The notes below the pieces were generated by a model. It was not told the DNA's origin, made no database searches, and saw nothing but the letters and a program-made list of their open reading frames with translations. From the NCBI RefSeq assembly GCF_001187435.1, contig NZ_LFXA01000010.1, positions 110,773 through 174,772 of the forward strand: a DNA stretch of 64,000 bases. Reading direction: 5' to 3'. Below are positions 16,127-24,109 of the stretch, one piece after another. Within the stretch, counting starts at the first letter, position 1; every line of letters begins with the position of its first letter. The translations under genes were made by a program, and so were the position numbers. Origin of the DNA: Streptomyces caatingaensis. Its GTDB lineage: Bacteria; Actinomycetota; Actinomycetes; Streptomycetales; Streptomycetaceae.

Positions 16127-18250
16127 TCAGAGGGACGCGGCGGCGGGCCGGCCCGCGCGGCCGACGTCGTAGACGCCCGGGACGCGGCGCATCGCCCGCA
16201 TCAGCTCGGGCAGCAGGGCGGCGTCCGGGAGCCGGAGGGTGTAGGTGTGGCGGACGCGCTGCTCGTGCGGCGGCTCGACGGCCGCGGAGACCACGGCGGC
16301 GCCCTGCGAGGCGATGACCTCCGTCAGATCGGCGAGCAGGCGCGGCCTGCTGAACGACTCGGCCCGCAGCGTCACCCGGCAGTCGCCCGCCCCCGGCCCG
16401 TCGGGGTCGCGCCAGTGGACGCGGATCCGCCGCCGGCCGGCGGTGACCATACGGGCCACCACCGGGCACTCGGCGCGGTGCACGGTCACCGCGTGGCCGC
16501 GCACGGCGAACCCGGTGACCTCGTCCGGGCGGACGGGGGTGCAGCAGCCGGCGAGCCGGACGTGCGCGGCGGCGAGGCCCTCCTCGTCGCAGACGACGGC
16601 GACGGGGGCGCGGGCGGCGGGGGCCGGGGCGCGCGGGGCGCACCGGGCGGCGGGCGGCGCGGGCCCGTCCTGGGAGGCGGCGGGCTCGGACGCGGGATGG
16701 GTGGCGAACCAGCGGGCGATGGCGATGCGGGCCGCGGGGGTGCGGGCGTGCTCCAGCCAGTCGGGGGACGGGCCGGAGGCGGTGTCGGGGGACATCAGCA
16801 GGTGCAAGGTGTCCCCGTCGCGCAGGACCGTGCTGAGCGTCACCAGGCGCCCGTTGACCCGGGCGCCGATGCAGCTGTGGCCGCCCTGCCCGTACTGCGC
16901 GTACGCCGCGTCGACGCAGCTGGAGCCGGCCGGGAGACCCACGGTGCCGCCGTCGGCGCGGAAGACGGTGATCTCCCGGTCCTGCGCGAGCTCGTCGTGG
17001 AGGGACGTCCAGAAGGTGTCGGGGTCGGGGGCGGCGCGCTGCCACTCCAGCAGCCGGGAGAGCCAGCCGGGGCGGGTGGGGTCCGAGCGCTCGTCGTCGG
17101 CCGCGGCGGCCGGCTCCGGCGCGGCGTAGGGGTTGCCGAGGGCGATCACGCCCGCCTCGGCGACCCGGTGCATCTGGTGGGTGCGGACGATGACTTCGGC
17201 CACCTCGCCGTCCTCGCCGGCGACGGCGGTGTGCAGCGACTGGTAGAGGTTGAACTTGGGGGCGGCGATGAAGTCCTTGAACTCCGAGATGAACGGCGTG
17301 AAGCAGGTGTGCAGTTCACCGAGGACCGCGTAGCAGTCGGCGTCCTCCGCGACGAGGACGAGCAGCCGGCCCAGGTCCGACCCGGTCACCTCGCCGCGCT
17401 TGAGGCGCACCCGGTGCACGGAGACGAAGTGCCGTGGCCGGACGAGGACTTCGGCGGTGACGCCGGCCTCGCGCAGCACCGCGCGCACCCGGCCGGCGGT
17501 GGCCTCCAGCGGGTCGGGGCGGCCGGCGTGGGCGCGGACGACGTCCCGGGTGCGGGCGTACTCCTCGGGGTGGAGGACGGCGAAGACGAGGTCCTCCAGC
17601 TCGGCCTTGAGCACCTGGACGCCCAGCCGTTCGGCGAGGGGGATCAGCACGTCGCGGGTGACCTTGGCGATGCGGGCCTGCTTCTCGGGGCGCATGACGC
17701 CGAGGGTGCGCATGTTGTGCAGCCGGTCGGCGAGTTTGATCGACATCACGCGGACGTCGTTGCCGGTGGCCACGAGCATCTTGCGGAAGGTCTCGGGCTC
17801 GGCGGCGGCGCCGTAGTCGACCTTCTCCAGCTTGGTGACGCCGTCGACGAGGAAGCGCACCTCCTCGCCGAACTCCCGCCCGACCTGATCGAGCGTCACC
17901 TCGGTGTCCTCGACGGTGTCGTGGAGCAGCGAGGCGGTCAACGTCGTGGTCTCGGCGCCCAGTTCGGCCAGGATGAGGGTGACGGCCAGCGGGTGGGTGA
18001 TGAACGGGCCGCCGCTCTTGCGGGTCTGGCCGCGGTGGGAGGTCTCGGCGAACTCGTAGGCGCGGCGCAGGATGCCGAGGTCGGCGCCGGGGTGGTGGGA
18101 CCGGTGCACCTTGGCCACGTGCTCGATGGCGTCGGGGAGGCGGTCGCGGGCGCCGGAGCCGCCGAGGGCCGCGCGTCCCAGCCGTCGCAGGTCGATGCGG
18201 CGGCCGCGCCTGCGGCGGGGAGCACGTTCGTTCGTGGCCTCTGCGCTCAT
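16127..18250 (-). CDS. rshA: RelA/SpoT homologue RshA: (p)ppGpp hydrolase with degenerate synthetase domain
   Basis: A 707-residue long-RSH protein in the order HD hydrolase, synthetase, TGS, ACT. The hydrolase residues are intact (HRGQTRKSGGPFITHPL, LLHDTVEDTE, KLADRLHNMRTL). The synthetase domain is recognisable (EFKDFIAAPKFNLYQSLHTA, AEVIVRT) but the GRPK loop reads VRPRHFVSVHR and the VGIR strand reads LGRLLVL. The conserved Gly, Lys and Arg that bind nucleotide are therefore changed, although the catalytic Asp and Glu appear present. I infer a mainly hydrolytic or weak synthetic enzyme. The main Rel of Streptomyces lies elsewhere; S. coelicolor has this second copy as rshA beside dapF (recalled). 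Start ATG 18250 follows CGGAGGTG. The C-terminal ACT-like domain is at about 620-705. Confidence 0.88.
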   Translation of the reverse strand: MSAEATNERAPRRRRGRRIDLRRLGRAALGGSGARDRLPDAIEHVAKVHRSHHPGADLGILRRAYEFAETSHRGQTRKSGGPFITHPLAVTLILAELGAETTTLTASLLHDTVEDTEVTLDQVGREFGEEVRFLVDGVTKLEKVDYGAAAEPETFRKMLVATGNDVRVMSIKLADRLHNMRTLGVMRPEKQARIAKVTRDVLIPLAERLGVQVLKAELEDLVFAVLHPEEYARTRDVVRAHAGRPDPLEATAGRVRAVLREAGVTAEVLVRPRHFVSVHRVRLKRGEVTGSDLGRLLVLVAEDADCYAVLGELHTCFTPFISEFKDFIAAPKFNLYQSLHTAVAGEDGEVAEVIVRTHQMHRVAEAGVIALGNPYAAPEPAAAADDERSDPTRPGWLSRLLEWQRAAPDPDTFWTSLHDELAQDREITVFRADGGTVGLPAGSSCVDAAYAQYGQGGHSCIGARVNGRLVTLSTVLRDGDTLHLLMSPDTASGPSPDWLEHARTPAARIAIARWFATHPASEPAASQDGPAPPAARCAPRAPAPAARAPVAVVCDEEGLAAAHVRLAGCCTPVRPDEVTGFAVRGHAVTVHRAECPVVARMVTAGRRRIRVHWRDPDGPGAGDCRVTLRAESFSRPRLLADLTEVIASQGAAVVSAAVEPPHEQRVRHTYTLRLPDAALLPELMRAMRRVPGVYDVGRAGRPAAASL

Positions 18251-18423
18251 GGGCACCTCCGGCAGCCTCGACCGGCGGTGGGCTCACGCCTCCGGACCGG
18301 TGCTTGATGCTACCGACCCCATCACGCACCGCTCACCCCCTCTCGCCCAGAGTGAAACGGATCACCCATTCGAGCGAGGCGCGTGTCCGGAAATCCGGTG
18401 AAACGACCGCGGGCGGTGGCTGC

Positions 18424-18466
18424 GGACCGTCAGAAGGCCGCGAGGGACCGTCAGGAGGCCGCGAGC
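18424..18466. repeat. 21-bp tandem duplication spanning the dapF stop
   Basis: GGACCGTCAGAAGGCCGCGAG (from 18424) and GGACCGTCAGGAGGCCGCGAG (from 18445) lie head to tail with one difference. The second copy holds the last dapF codons and its stop; the first lies just beyond. Confidence 0.85.
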
Positions 18467-19335
18467 CAGGAGGCGTCGAGGTGCCCCTCGGCGACGATGA
18501 CCGCCGGGCCGGTCATCTCGACCGTGCCGTCCGGCAGCTCGGTGATCACCAGCCGGCCGCCGGGGACGTCCACGGTGTACGTGACGGGGTGTCCGGCGAC
18601 GGCGGGGTCCAGGCCGTCGCGGCGGGCCGTCGCGACGGCCACGGCGCAGGTGCCGGTGCCGCAGGACCGGGTCTCGCCGGAGCCGCGCTCGTGCACCCGC
18701 ATCGCGACGTGGCGCGGGCCGCGGTCGACGACGAACTCGACGTTGGCGCCGTCCGGGTAGGCCGAGGCGGGGGCCACCGCGGGGGCGGTGTAGAGGTCGC
18801 CGGCGTCCGCGAGGTCGTCGACGAAGAGGACGGCGTGCGGGTTGCCCATGTTGACGTTGCGGGCGGGCCAGCTCCGCTCGCCGACGGAGACGGTGACCTC
18901 GCCCTCGGGGAGCGCGGCCCGGCCCATCGCGACGGTGATGTCGCCGGGCCTCCCGTCCGGGCCCGCCTTGGCGATGTGGACCCGGCGCACGCCCGCCCGG
19001 GTCGCGACGGCCAGGTCGCCCTCGCCGGCCAGGCCGGCCCGCTGGAGGTAACGGGCGAAGACGCGGACGCCGTTGCCGCACATCTCGGCGACGCTGCCGT
19101 CGCTGTTGCGGTAGTCCATGAACCACTCGGCCTCGCCGGCCATCGCCCGCGCCTCGGGGTGCGCGGCGGAGCGCACCACCCGGATCACGCCGTCCCCGCC
19201 GATGCCGGCGCGGCGGTCGCACAGCCGCACGACGGCGGCCGGGGACAGCTCCGTCAGCCCGTCGTGGTCGGGGAGGATCACGAAGTCGTTCTCGGTGCCG
19301 TGGCCCTTGAGGAAGGCGGTCTGCGCGGTGCTCAC
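18451..19335 (-). CDS. dapF: Diaminopimelate epimerase
   Basis: DapF converts LL- to meso-diaminopimelate for lysine biosynthesis. Streptomyces cell walls use the LL form, but the meso form is still needed for lysine. The 294-residue protein has both active-site cysteines: Cys86 in MCGNGVR and Cys225 in ETRSCGTG. The substrate loop GTENDF (14-19) and the NMGNPHAV strand (161-168) are also present. Length fits the family (about 275-295). The start is GTG 19335; the ribosome site is weak, so the start could move slightly, but the sequence MSTAQTAFLKGHGTENDF is what homologues show. It follows miaA and a small membrane gene, and precedes rshA with a 200-bp gap. Confidence 0.96.
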   Translation of the reverse strand: MSTAQTAFLKGHGTENDFVILPDHDGLTELSPAAVVRLCDRRAGIGGDGVIRVVRSAAHPEARAMAGEAEWFMDYRNSDGSVAEMCGNGVRVFARYLQRAGLAGEGDLAVATRAGVRRVHIAKAGPDGRPGDITVAMGRAALPEGEVTVSVGERSWPARNVNMGNPHAVLFVDDLADAGDLYTAPAVAPASAYPDGANVEFVVDRGPRHVAMRVHERGSGETRSCGTGTCAVAVATARRDGLDPAVAGHPVTYTVDVPGGRLVITELPDGTVEMTGPAVIVAEGHLDASWLAAS

Positions 19336-19390
19336 GTGTCGATGGTACGGGGCGCTGACCAGCGCCTTCCAGCCGGAGCCGGGGTGACCC

Positions 19391-19840
19391 TCAGCGCAGC
19401 CGGGCCACGCGCCACACCGCCAGGGCCGCGACGACCAGGACGACGGCGGCGTACGCGGCGACGCAGCGCCAGTCGGGCCGCCGTCCCGAGCCGCGCTGCG
19501 GCAGGCCGGGCCAGGTGTAGCCGACGCGGCGGGCCGCCATGACGCCCCAGCCGGCGGCGCAGCCGCTGATGAGCAGGCCGAGCATGGCGACGACCGGGCC
19601 GCCGTCGCCGAACTCGAAGGCCAGCGGGAAGGCGAACATCAGGGAGCCGAGGGCGGCGAGCACGACGATCGGCGCGAGCTGCCAGGCGCGGAGCCGGCGC
19701 GGGGGGCGCAGTTCGCGGAAGGACGCGGGGGCCGCGGCGTCGGGCGCGGGCGTCCCGTCGTCCTCGGGGCCGTCCGGGGAGAGGGCGGCGCTCTCACCGC
19801 GGGGCGGCGGCTGCGGTCTGTCGCGAGGGCCGGCCTCCAT
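19391..19840 (-). CDS. Small membrane protein of unknown function
   Basis: I do not recognise a named family. The 149-residue product has a hydrophilic, Pro/Asp-rich N-terminus of about 55 residues and three hydrophobic segments: LAPIVVLAALGSLMFAFPLA (about 56-78), VVAMLGLLISGCAAGWGVMA (about 83-103) and AAYAAVVLVVAALAVWRVA (about 128-147). Start ATG 19840 is preceded by GGGAGGGCG; the in-frame extension to 20104 lacks a ribosome site and overlaps miaA. It lies between miaA and dapF on the same strand, a place where Streptomyces usually carry such a small membrane gene. Confidence 0.8.
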   Translation of the reverse strand: MEAGPRDRPQPPPRGESAALSPDGPEDDGTPAPDAAAPASFRELRPPRRLRAWQLAPIVVLAALGSLMFAFPLAFEFGDGGPVVAMLGLLISGCAAGWGVMAARRVGYTWPGLPQRGSGRRPDWRCVAAYAAVVLVVAALAVWRVARLR

Positions 19841-19946
19841 CGCCACGCGCCCTCCCAACCGGACTTCACGGCTCGATCGAAGTTTGATGATGGCACGCCC
19901 GGGAAGGCCGCGATGACACGTGGCGCGTCCCGATGCCATCACGTGA

Positions 19947-20885
19947 TCAGGCTGTGACCGCCCGTTCGACCAACGCCAGCGCGCGCCCCGGGAGTTCCGC
20001 CCGGTCCGCGGCGGCCCCGCTGAGCCAGTGGACCCGGGAATCCCGGCGGAACCAGGAGTCCTGACGGCGTGCGAAACGTTTGGTGGCGCGGACGGTCTCG
20101 TCACGCGCGGCCCGCTCGTCGCACTCGCCGGCGAGGAAGGCGAGCACCTGCTGGTAGCCCAGCGCGCGCGAGGCGGTGCGCCCCTCGCGCAGCCCCGCGC
20201 GCTCCAGCGCGCGGACCTCGTCCACGAGCCCCGCCTCCCACATCCGGTCGACGCGGGTGGTGATGCGCGCGTCGAGTTCGGGGCGCTCGACGTCGACGCC
20301 GATCTGGAGGGTGTCGTAGACGGCCGTCTCGCCGGGCAGGTTGGCGGTGAAGGGCCGGCCGGTGATCTCGATGACCTCCAGGGCGCGGACGATGCGCCGC
20401 CCGTTGCCGGGCAGGATCGCGCGGGCGGCCTCGGGGTCGGCGGCGGCCAGCCGGGCGTGCAGCGCGCCGGGGCCGAGCCCGGCCAGCTCCTCCTCCAGCC
20501 GGGCGCGCACGGCGGGGTCCGTGCCGGGGAACTCCAGGGCGTCGATGGCGCCCTTGATGTACAGGCCGGAGCCGCCGACCAGCACGGGGGTGCGTCCCTC
20601 GGCCAGCAGCCGGTCGATCTCGGCGCGGGCCAGGCGCTGGTACTCCGCGACGCTGGCGGCCTCGGTGACGTCCCAGATGTCGAGCAGGCGGTGCGGCACC
20701 CCCTGCCGCTCCTCCATGGTCAGCTTGGCGGTCCCGATGTCCATGCCCCGGTAGAGCTGCATCGAGTCCGCGTTGACGACCTCGCCGTCCAGGTGCCGCG
20801 CGAGGGCGACGCCGAGGTCGGACTTGCCGGCCGCGGTGGGGCCGACGACGGCGATGACCTGCGGTGCGGGGGCTGCTTTTCTCAC
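19947..20885 (-). CDS. miaA: tRNA dimethylallyltransferase
   Basis: MiaA adds a dimethylallyl group to A37 of tRNAs reading codons that start with U; MiaB, encoded nearby, then methylthiolates it. The 312-residue protein begins with the P-loop GPTAAGKS (15-22). It has the DSMQLYRGMDIGTAK motif near 45-60, VLVGGSGLYIKG near 105 and the late RALGYQQ and TKRFARRQDSWFRRD elements that grip tRNA. GTG 20885 is chosen because it yields the standard N-terminus and length. A longer frame to 21113 would run across the divergent promoter. It is separated from the divergent small gene at 21068 by 182 bp. Confidence 0.96.
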   Translation of the reverse strand: MRKAAPAPQVIAVVGPTAAGKSDLGVALARHLDGEVVNADSMQLYRGMDIGTAKLTMEERQGVPHRLLDIWDVTEAASVAEYQRLARAEIDRLLAEGRTPVLVGGSGLYIKGAIDALEFPGTDPAVRARLEEELAGLGPGALHARLAAADPEAARAILPGNGRRIVRALEVIEITGRPFTANLPGETAVYDTLQIGVDVERPELDARITTRVDRMWEAGLVDEVRALERAGLREGRTASRALGYQQVLAFLAGECDERAARDETVRATKRFARRQDSWFRRDSRVHWLSGAAADRAELPGRALALVERAVTA

Positions 20886-21067
20886 CGCACCAGTCTCGCA
20901 AACCTCAGCGCGCCGCTCGAACGAGCGACGTGACGCGACGCCCCCGGTCTCGTTGCCTGTTGCGAGGTTCCGACCGCCGGTTAACGGGCCGGAGCCCGGG
21001 AGCGGCGCAAGGGGACGCACCGGGCGACCCGGGATTTCGCTCACACCAGTAAGGTAATGGAGTAGAT

Positions 21068-21316
21068 ATGGGCGTGTTTTCATGGCTTCGCCGTAAGCCG
21101 TCGCAGGCGTCAACGGAGGAGGCCACGGCGGACACCCGCGCGGCGGAATCCGACGCCGCCACCGCGGTGGAGGCGGCCTCGGAGGAGGCGGCCCCGGCCG
21201 AGGAGTCCGCGGCCGGCGAGGGGGCCGTCGAGGGGGGAGAGGGCGTGGAGATCCCCAAGCAGCAGTCCGCCGAGGAGGCGGCCGACAGCGAGGCCGGCGA
21301 GGGCGCCCGCAAGTAG
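21068..21316 (+). CDS. Small acidic protein of unknown function
   Basis: An 82-residue protein: a short basic/hydrophobic start (MGVFSWLRRKPSQ) followed by a very acidic, Ala/Glu-rich low-complexity tail that is probably disordered. The start has GGAG seven bases upstream. Proteins of this type in Streptomyces are sometimes labelled gliding-motility-like, but nothing in the sequence supports a function. It is 36 bp before the antitoxin-like gene, and a shared terminator follows, so the two are probably co-transcribed. Confidence 0.75.
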   Translation: MGVFSWLRRKPSQASTEEATADTRAAESDAATAVEAASEEAAPAEESAAGEGAVEGGEGVEIPKQQSAEEAADSEAGEGARK

Positions 21317-21352
21317 CGCGCCGCGCGCGGAAGGAAGCGAGGGTAGGTGCCC

Positions 21353-21598
21353 ATGGGCCTGTTCGACGATCTCAAGGCCAAGCTCGGTCCGGTGAAGGAC
21401 AAGGTCGGCGACCTCGTGCAGCAGCACGGGGACAAGATCGAGCAGGGTCTGGACAAGGCCGCTCAGGTGGTCGACTCCAAGACCGACGGCAAGTACAGCA
21501 GCCAGATCCGGACCGGTACGGGCAAGGCCAAGGAGGCCCTGGAGAGGCTCGCCGAGCAGGACGGCGGATCCGCCCCGGGCGGCAAGGGCACCTCCTGA
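21353..21598 (+). CDS. MT0933-like antitoxin family small protein
   Basis: The 81-residue product MGLFDDLKAKLGPVKDKVGDL... matches the MT0933/Rv0909-like antitoxin family, known for amphipathic helices with repeated Lys/Asp and conserved GLDKAAQVVDSKTDGKY. In mycobacteria some members pair with a toxin; here no toxin gene is adjacent. Start ATG 21353 or an in-frame GTG two codons earlier are both possible. The GC-rich tail GGSAPGGKGTS is probably disordered. It follows the acidic small gene and ends at a strong hairpin. The name reflects the family; antitoxin activity is not shown by this context. Confidence 0.78.
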   Translation: MGLFDDLKAKLGPVKDKVGDLVQQHGDKIEQGLDKAAQVVDSKTDGKYSSQIRTGTGKAKEALERLAEQDGGSAPGGKGTS

Positions 21599-21614
21599 CG
21601 GTCCGTACCGGCGA

Positions 21615-21644
21615 ACGGCCGCGGAGCACGCGCTCCGCGGCCGT
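21615..21644. terminator. Bidirectional terminator after the antitoxin-like gene
   Basis: A perfect 13-bp stem, ACGGCCGCGGAGC (21615-21627) with GCTCCGCGGCCGT (21632-21644), has a 4-nt loop and lies between convergent genes. Confidence 0.9.
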
Positions 21645-21672
21645 CGGCGTGTCCGGAGGAGACCCGCGGGGG

Positions 21673-22383
21673 TCAGGACCAGGCGGCCACGTGGTAGCCG
21701 ACCCCGTACGGCGCCTCGTCGTACAGCAGCGCGCCGCGCAGCCCGGCGCCCTCCGCGGCGCCCGCGAGCACCTGCCAGGGCGCCCGTCCCCCGGCCTGGA
21801 GCTCCCGGGCGAGGTCCGCGTCGACGCCGGCCAGGGCGGCGGTGTCGGCCGCGCCCAGGGCGGCGGCCGTGGCGGCGTCGAAGGGCTCGGCCCGGTCGTC
21901 CAGGTAGCCCGGCGCCTTGAGGGTGCGGCAGGCGCTGCCGTCCCCCGTCACCAGCAGGGCGACGCGGTCCTCGCCCGCGGCCAGGTCGCGGCCCGCGGCC
22001 AGGCAGGCGTCGGTGGCCAGCGCCGCGTCGACGGCCAGGCCCTCGACGGGCGCGGCCGACCAGCCGGTGCGCTCCAGCAGCCAGGCGGCGACGGCCAGCG
22101 ACAGCGGCAGCGGGCGGGCGCCCACGGCGCCGTCCCGGCCGAGGCGGACGTCGAGGTCCACCCCGAAGCCGCGGAACGAGCCGACCGCGCCCTGCGGGTA
22201 ACGGCCGTCGCGGGGCGGGGCGGCGGACCCGACGACGACGAGCCGGTCGGGCCGGGCGGCGGCGGCCACGGCCACCGCGTCCAGGCAGGCGGCCCGCAGG
22301 GCGTCGAGCTCCGGGGCGGCCCCGGCGGCCAGTTCGGGGACGAGAAGCGGCGGACAGGGGCATACGGCGGCGGCGACGAGCAT
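21673..22383 (-). CDS. LigB-superfamily (class III extradiol dioxygenase-like) protein without metal ligands
   Basis: The 236-residue protein has the layout annotated in actinobacteria as 'class III extradiol dioxygenase', beginning MLVAAAVCPCPPLLVPEL and carrying RLVVVGSA near 50, VALLVTGDGSACRTLKAPGYLDD near 140-165 and LLYDEAPYGVGYHVAAWS at the end. True LigB enzymes coordinate Fe(II) with two His and a Glu, the first His being in the N-terminal HxP motif. Here that motif is CPCPP, and the whole protein has one His (near residue 232). An iron-dependent dioxygenase reaction is therefore unlikely. It lies directly downstream of miaB (50-bp gap), the same neighbourhood as in mycobacteria. Function unknown. 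Confidence 0.8.
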   Translation of the reverse strand: MLVAAAVCPCPPLLVPELAAGAAPELDALRAACLDAVAVAAAARPDRLVVVGSAAPPRDGRYPQGAVGSFRGFGVDLDVRLGRDGAVGARPLPLSLAVAAWLLERTGWSAAPVEGLAVDAALATDACLAAGRDLAAGEDRVALLVTGDGSACRTLKAPGYLDDRAEPFDAATAAALGAADTAALAGVDADLARELQAGGRAPWQVLAGAAEGAGLRGALLYDEAPYGVGYHVAAWS

Positions 22384-22433
22384 GCCGGAACGATAACGCC
22401 CCGCGCCCTGCCCGCCGCCGCCCGCGGCCCGCG

Positions 22434-23960
22434 TCAGGCCAGCCCGCAGCCCGGGGCGGACGCCTCCGGCAGCGGCGCCGGCGCGCCGATCGTCGGGATG
22501 CCGAGCATCACGCCCTTGGGCTTCTCCGCCGCCGCGGCGTTGCGCTTCTCCCAGGCGTCGCCGGCGCGGGTGCGGCGCACGGCCTTGGCCGGGCCCTCGG
22601 CCAGCAGGTGGTGCGGGGCGGCGTAGGTGATCTCCACGGTGACCATGTCACCGGGGCGCACCGGCTCGTCCGGCTTCGCGAAGTGGACGAGGCGGTTGTC
22701 GGGGGCGCGGCCGGACAGGCGCCGCGTCGCGTCGTCCTTGCGGCCCTCGCCCTCGGCGACCATGACCTCCAGGGTGCGGCCGACCTGCTTCTTGTTCTCC
22801 TCCCAGGAGATCTCCTCCTGGAGGGCGACCAGCCGCTCGTAGCGCGCCTGCACGACCTCCTTGGGGATCTGCCCCTCCATCTCTGCCGCGGGGGTGCCGG
22901 GGCGCTTGGAGTACTGGAAGGTGAAGGCCTGCGCGAAGCGGGCCTCGCGGACCACGTGCAGCGTCTGCTCGAAGTCCTCCTCGGTCTCGCCGGGGAAGCC
23001 CACGATGATGTCGGTGGAGATGGCCGCGTCCGGCATGGCCGCGCGGACCTTCTCGATGATGCCGAGGAAGCGCTCCTGGCGGTACGAGCGGCGCATGGCC
23101 CGCAGGACCGTGTCCGAGCCGGACTGGAGCGGCATGTGCAGCTGCGGCATCACGTTCGGCGTCTCGGCCATGGCGGCGATCACGTCGTCGGTGAAGTCGC
23201 GCGGGTGCGGCGAGGTGAAGCGGACGCGCTCCAGGCCCTCGATCGTCCCGCAGGCCCGCAGCAGCTTGGAGAACGCCTCGCGGTCGCCCATGTCGGAGCC
23301 GTAGGCGTTGACGTTCTGCCCGAGCAGGGTGATCTCGGTGACGCCCTCGGCGACGAGCGCCTCGACCTCGGCCAGGATGTCGCCGGGGCGGCGGTCCTTC
23401 TCCTTGCCGCGCAGCGCGGGCACGATGCAGAAGGTGCAGGTGTTGTTGCAGCCGACGGAGATCGAGACCCAGGCCGCGTAGGCGCTCTCGCGGCGGGTGG
23501 GCAGCGTGGAGGGGAACGCCTCCAGCGACTCGGCGATCTCGACCTGGGCCTCCTCCTGGACACGGGCGCGCTCCAGCAGGACGGGCAGCTTGCCGATGTT
23601 GTGCGTGCCGAAGACGACGTCGACCCAGGGGGCCTTCTTGACGATGGTGTCCCGGTCCTTCTGCGCCAGGCAGCCGCCGACGGCGATCCGCATCCCGGGG
23701 CGGCGGGCCTTCACCGGCGCCAGCCGGCCGAGGTTGCCGTAGAGCTTGTTGTCGGCGTTCTCGCGCACGGCGCAGGTGTTGAAGACGACGACGTCGGCCT
23801 CGCCCTCGGCGGTGCCCTCGGGCGCCCGCACGTAGCCGGCGTCCTCCAGCAGGCCGGAGAGCCGCTCGGAATCGTGGACGTTCATCTGGCACCCGTAGGT
23901 GCGCACCTCGTACGTTCCCTTGACGTCCACTGCCTGGCTCCGGTCGCTGCTGATGGTCAT
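22434..23960 (-). CDS. miaB: tRNA-2-methylthio-N6-dimethylallyladenosine synthase
   Basis: MiaB is a radical-SAM methylthiotransferase that converts i6A37 to ms2i6A37 in tRNA. The 508-residue protein has the N-terminal UPF0004 domain with three cluster cysteines (YGCQMN near 24, NTCAVRE near 62, GGCLAQ near 97). The radical-SAM motif is GCNNTCTFC near 172-180, the SAM fold runs to about 390, and a TRAM domain at about 395-460 binds tRNA. The C-terminal tail after TRAM, rich in Ala/Pro, is an extension seen in actinobacteria. The start is ATG 23960 with GAGG close upstream. It works with MiaA, encoded 1.5 kb further on. Confidence 0.97.
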   Translation of the reverse strand: MTISSDRSQAVDVKGTYEVRTYGCQMNVHDSERLSGLLEDAGYVRAPEGTAEGEADVVVFNTCAVRENADNKLYGNLGRLAPVKARRPGMRIAVGGCLAQKDRDTIVKKAPWVDVVFGTHNIGKLPVLLERARVQEEAQVEIAESLEAFPSTLPTRRESAYAAWVSISVGCNNTCTFCIVPALRGKEKDRRPGDILAEVEALVAEGVTEITLLGQNVNAYGSDMGDREAFSKLLRACGTIEGLERVRFTSPHPRDFTDDVIAAMAETPNVMPQLHMPLQSGSDTVLRAMRRSYRQERFLGIIEKVRAAMPDAAISTDIIVGFPGETEEDFEQTLHVVREARFAQAFTFQYSKRPGTPAAEMEGQIPKEVVQARYERLVALQEEISWEENKKQVGRTLEVMVAEGEGRKDDATRRLSGRAPDNRLVHFAKPDEPVRPGDMVTVEITYAAPHHLLAEGPAKAVRRTRAGDAWEKRNAAAAEKPKGVMLGIPTIGAPAPLPEASAPGCGLA

Positions 23961-24109
23961 TCCTCAAGGGTAAGGGGGTGCCGGAGCGGTCAGGGCCGCC
24001 CGTGGGGGAACGCCCGGTCCCGCAGGGCAGCCGGACCGGCCGTTTCCGATCATTGCCGGACACGTCCGTTCCCCTGGCCGCCCGGCGCCGCGGCTGGCAG
24101 GATCCGACC

